From Campylobacterales bacterium (lineage in GTDB: Bacteria; Campylobacterota; Campylobacteria; Campylobacterales; Sulfurimonadaceae), in contig JAJRQV010000089.1 of the NCBI GenBank assembly GCA_024280035.1, positions 1 to 60,452 on the forward strand: 60,452 bases of DNA, given 5' to 3'. Positions 59,073 to 60,452 of this stretch are shown here, in pieces. Below the pieces are notes generated by a model. That model ran no database searches and was not told where the DNA came from. It saw only the letters and a program-made list of their open reading frames with translations. The position numbers and the translations under genes were made by a program. Numbering within the stretch: the first letter of the stretch is position 1; each line of letters begins with the position of its first letter.

Positions 59073-59225
59073 TTATACTACCTTCTGCTTATTAGGCTTA
59101 TCCTTCATCATCATACCACATTTTCCACCACCAGAATTGTGCCCATTTGAATCATTAGAATATCCTCTTGAGATACATCCACTCATTAAAAGAATAAGAG
59201 CGGCACTAGCTAAAAAAAGTTTCAT
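59073..59225 (-). CDS. 50-residue KCGMMM lipoprotein
   Basis: ATG at 59225 overlaps the TAA of the outer-membrane gene by one base (TAATG), and its stop is 1 nt before the ATG of the next lipoprotein. It has a signal with lipobox LLMSGC, then a polar stretch and SGGGKCGMMMKDK. The KCGMMM motif is shared with the next gene and suggests Cu(I) binding. It is too short for routine gene finders but is tightly packed in the operon. Confidence 0.75.
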   Translation of the reverse strand: MKLFLASAALILLMSGCISRGYSNDSNGHNSGGGKCGMMMKDKPNKQKVV

Positions 59226-59737
59226 TAGAAATTCACCGAAATTCCGATAGATCCACCATTTACACCACTTCCAAAAGAGCCATAACTTACGTAACCGCTA
59301 AAGTTATTTCTAAAGTTATATAAAATACTTAATCCATAAGCAAAACTACTACTGTCTTTATAGATATTATCACCTAAGTTAGGCCAAACAACACCTGCAC
59401 GTGGACGAAGATAAAATTTTGTATCCGCAATCTTATAAGAGTACACAATGTACGTACCTACTGTTAAAGCAATGTCTCTGTTACTTGGTCCATAACCTGA
59501 ACTACTATTTAGGTTATCATTGTCCATATCTACCATCAGAGGATTTAGTTCAGCTTCAAGACCAAAACTATTGTCTTTATCACCCAAGAGATAACCCAGA
59601 CGTCCGATTGGACCAAAACCTGTATTATTTGTATAATCCGTGTCTAAAACACTCATTCCCATATCAACATAAACGCTTCCCGCATTTAAACTTGTAGATA
59701 GAAGAGCGACACAGGCACTTAATATTATTTTTTTCAT
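59225..59737 (-). CDS. Small outer-membrane barrel, first gene of the MKCG lipoprotein operon
   Basis: A 170-residue product from ATG 59737 (the ATG at 59743 adds MC). Signal peptide MKKIILSACVALLSTSLNA, then an OmpW/OmpA-like eight-stranded barrel pattern (GSVYVDMGMSVLDTDY; FGLEAELNPLMVDMD; FYLRPRAGVVWP) ending SIGISVNF. It may be a pore or membrane anchor for the metal-binding lipoproteins encoded downstream. Its promoter (59767-59798) has the paired TCACA boxes. Confidence 0.75.
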   Translation of the reverse strand: MKKIILSACVALLSTSLNAGSVYVDMGMSVLDTDYTNNTGFGPIGRLGYLLGDKDNSFGLEAELNPLMVDMDNDNLNSSSGYGPSNRDIALTVGTYIVYSYKIADTKFYLRPRAGVVWPNLGDNIYKDSSSFAYGLSILYNFRNNFSGYVSYGSFGSGVNGGSIGISVNF

Positions 59738-59766
59738 ACACATAAATTCTCCTTTATTAAAGGAAA

Positions 59767-59798
59767 ATTATATTCAGAGAGTGTGAGGGTTTTGTGAG
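59767..59798 (-). promoter_or_regulatory. Paired-box promoter of the MKCG lipoprotein operon
   Basis: CTCACA (59798-59793), 5 nt, CTCACA (59787-59782), 9 nt, TATAAT (59772-59767). Confidence 0.8.
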
Positions 59799-59823
59799 TA
59801 AATGAAGAAAAGGTAGCTTTGTA

Positions 59824-60452
59824 TTAAGAAAAATCTACTGTAAAACAGCTGCCTTCTTCGAGTTTGGAATCAACAGAAAGTTTAAGCTTATATTCTTCGC
59901 TTATTTTCTTAACAATACTTAAGCCTATGCCAAAACCACCCGAGTAATTTGTCTCTCGATTAAAGCGCTCAAATATTTTACTTATCCCTTCTTCGCTTAT
60001 GCCGATGCCATAATCTTGGATCTTCAACACACCCGCATGTAGGTTAATTTTTATTTTTGAGTTAGCATGAGAGTATTTAATCGCGTTATTTATCAAATTA
60101 CCAAAAAGCATAGTAATTTTCGTTTCATCTATTTTAAAATGGTAAGAATCACATTCAACAATAAACTCTATTCTCTTTCTGTGGGCAAGCTCTTCATAAT
60201 ATGAAATTGACTTTTGTAAATAAGCACAGATATCAATACTCTCCACCGCTTTCTCTTCTTCTTGATCAAAAGAGAGATAAGATAAGGCATTATAAATATC
60301 AAACAGCTGTTTAGTACTAATAGAAATATTTTTAAGTGTTTTTTTATCACAGGGTTCACCATTTAAAGCACTCGATACTGACATTTTCAGTGCAGTAATA
60401 GGGGTATTTAACTCATGTGCTGTATCGCTTATAAAATCTTCTATCTGCTTTA
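59824..60452 (-). CDS. Sensor histidine kinase, C-terminal part (truncated by window edge)
   Basis: The frame is open to the right edge. It begins within KQIEDFISDTAHELNTPITA, which is the H-box with the phosphorylated His, and continues through NISISTKQLFDIYNAL, the N-box NLINNAIKYSHANS, DYGIGISEEG and GFGIGLSIVKK, ending in VDFS. This is an OmpR-partner (HisKA/HATPase) kinase, closely similar to the split kinase at 36320-37468 but without its stop codon. Its sensor domain and any partner regulator lie outside the window. Beside the metal regulon it is a candidate copper/silver sensor. Confidence 0.9.
   Translation of the reverse strand, partial: KQIEDFISDTAHELNTPITALKMSVSSALNGEPCDKKTLKNISISTKQLFDIYNALSYLSFDQEEEKAVESIDICAYLQKSISYYEELAHRKRIEFIVECDSYHFKIDETKITMLFGNLINNAIKYSHANSKIKINLHAGVLKIQDYGIGISEEGISKIFERFNRETNYSGGFGIGLSIVKKISEEYKLKLSVDSKLEEGSCFTVDFS

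Overview
The window is AT-rich, with dense and mostly leftward coding. It has hallmarks of a free-living Campylobacterota (Epsilonproteobacteria) of the Sulfurimonas/Sulfurovum/Arcobacter kind: a short ProB without obvious PUA domain, many small c-type cytochromes, Cys/Met-rich lipoproteins, OmpR-type two-component systems and coiled-coil porins. The genus cannot be fixed from the sequence alone. No rRNA, tRNA, insertion sequence or CRISPR array was seen.

Layout. 1-590: 3' part of proB. 665-21415: one leftward operon encoding a 5116-residue RTX-type adhesin, a TPR/GT9-like protein that may glycosylate it, a type I secretion ABC transporter with a degenerate C39 domain, its HlyD partner and a small outer-membrane barrel. 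No TolC gene is in this operon. 21588-26123: a membrane-anchored unknown, then a response regulator and a large hybrid kinase behind a repeat-rich intergenic region. 26188-31952: NDH-2-like oxidoreductase, truncated hemoglobin, porin, and an arsR-arsC-arsB operon with a clear palindromic operator and a nonsense codon near the end of arsB. 32065-36284: degenerate GGDEF protein and a zinc-type SBP/permease pair with an outer-membrane protein and a His/Cys protein, but no ATPase gene. 36320-38117: OmpR-type regulator and a kinase split by an in-frame TAG. 38218-40957: cytochrome, GDCCVxC protein and copper ATPase CopA. 41106-46564: an unusual operon of PqqD-like protein, ATP-grasp enzyme, LysA-like PLP decarboxylase, urea-transporter/M23 fusion, a 59-residue ORF and a TPR protein. 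46878-53298: CusCBA-type copper/silver efflux operon with MKCG-motif lipoproteins. 53458-60452: DUF302 protein, unknowns, cytochromes, an interrupted porin, FlgB, an HD-GYP protein, more MKCG lipoproteins and the 3' part of a second sensor kinase.

Two results stand out. First, nine promoters between 40997 and 59798 share one fixed 32-nt architecture: a (T/C)TCACA-like box, 5 nt, a second (T/C)TCACA box, 9 nt, then a -10 box. These boxes lie 11 nt apart, as expected for an OmpR-family regulator. They precede copA, the cus operon, DUF302, a 155-aa unknown, the interrupted porin/cytochrome pair, the lipoprotein-FlgB pair, the HD-GYP protein and the MKCG lipoprotein operon; one drives a probable small RNA with a seven-C loop. 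I infer a copper/silver-stress regulon. Second, the PqqD/ATP-grasp/PLP-decarboxylase/urea-transporter-M23 operon looks like an undescribed peptide or amino-acid-conjugate pathway; the decarboxylase N-terminus resembles a RiPP leader.

Four genes (arsB, the 36.3-37.5 kb kinase, the 54.8-56.0 kb porin and a Met-rich lipoprotein) appear to continue in the same frame past a single stop codon. TAG also ends apparently complete genes here, so simple codon reassignment is unlikely; decay, readthrough or base-calling error remain possible.
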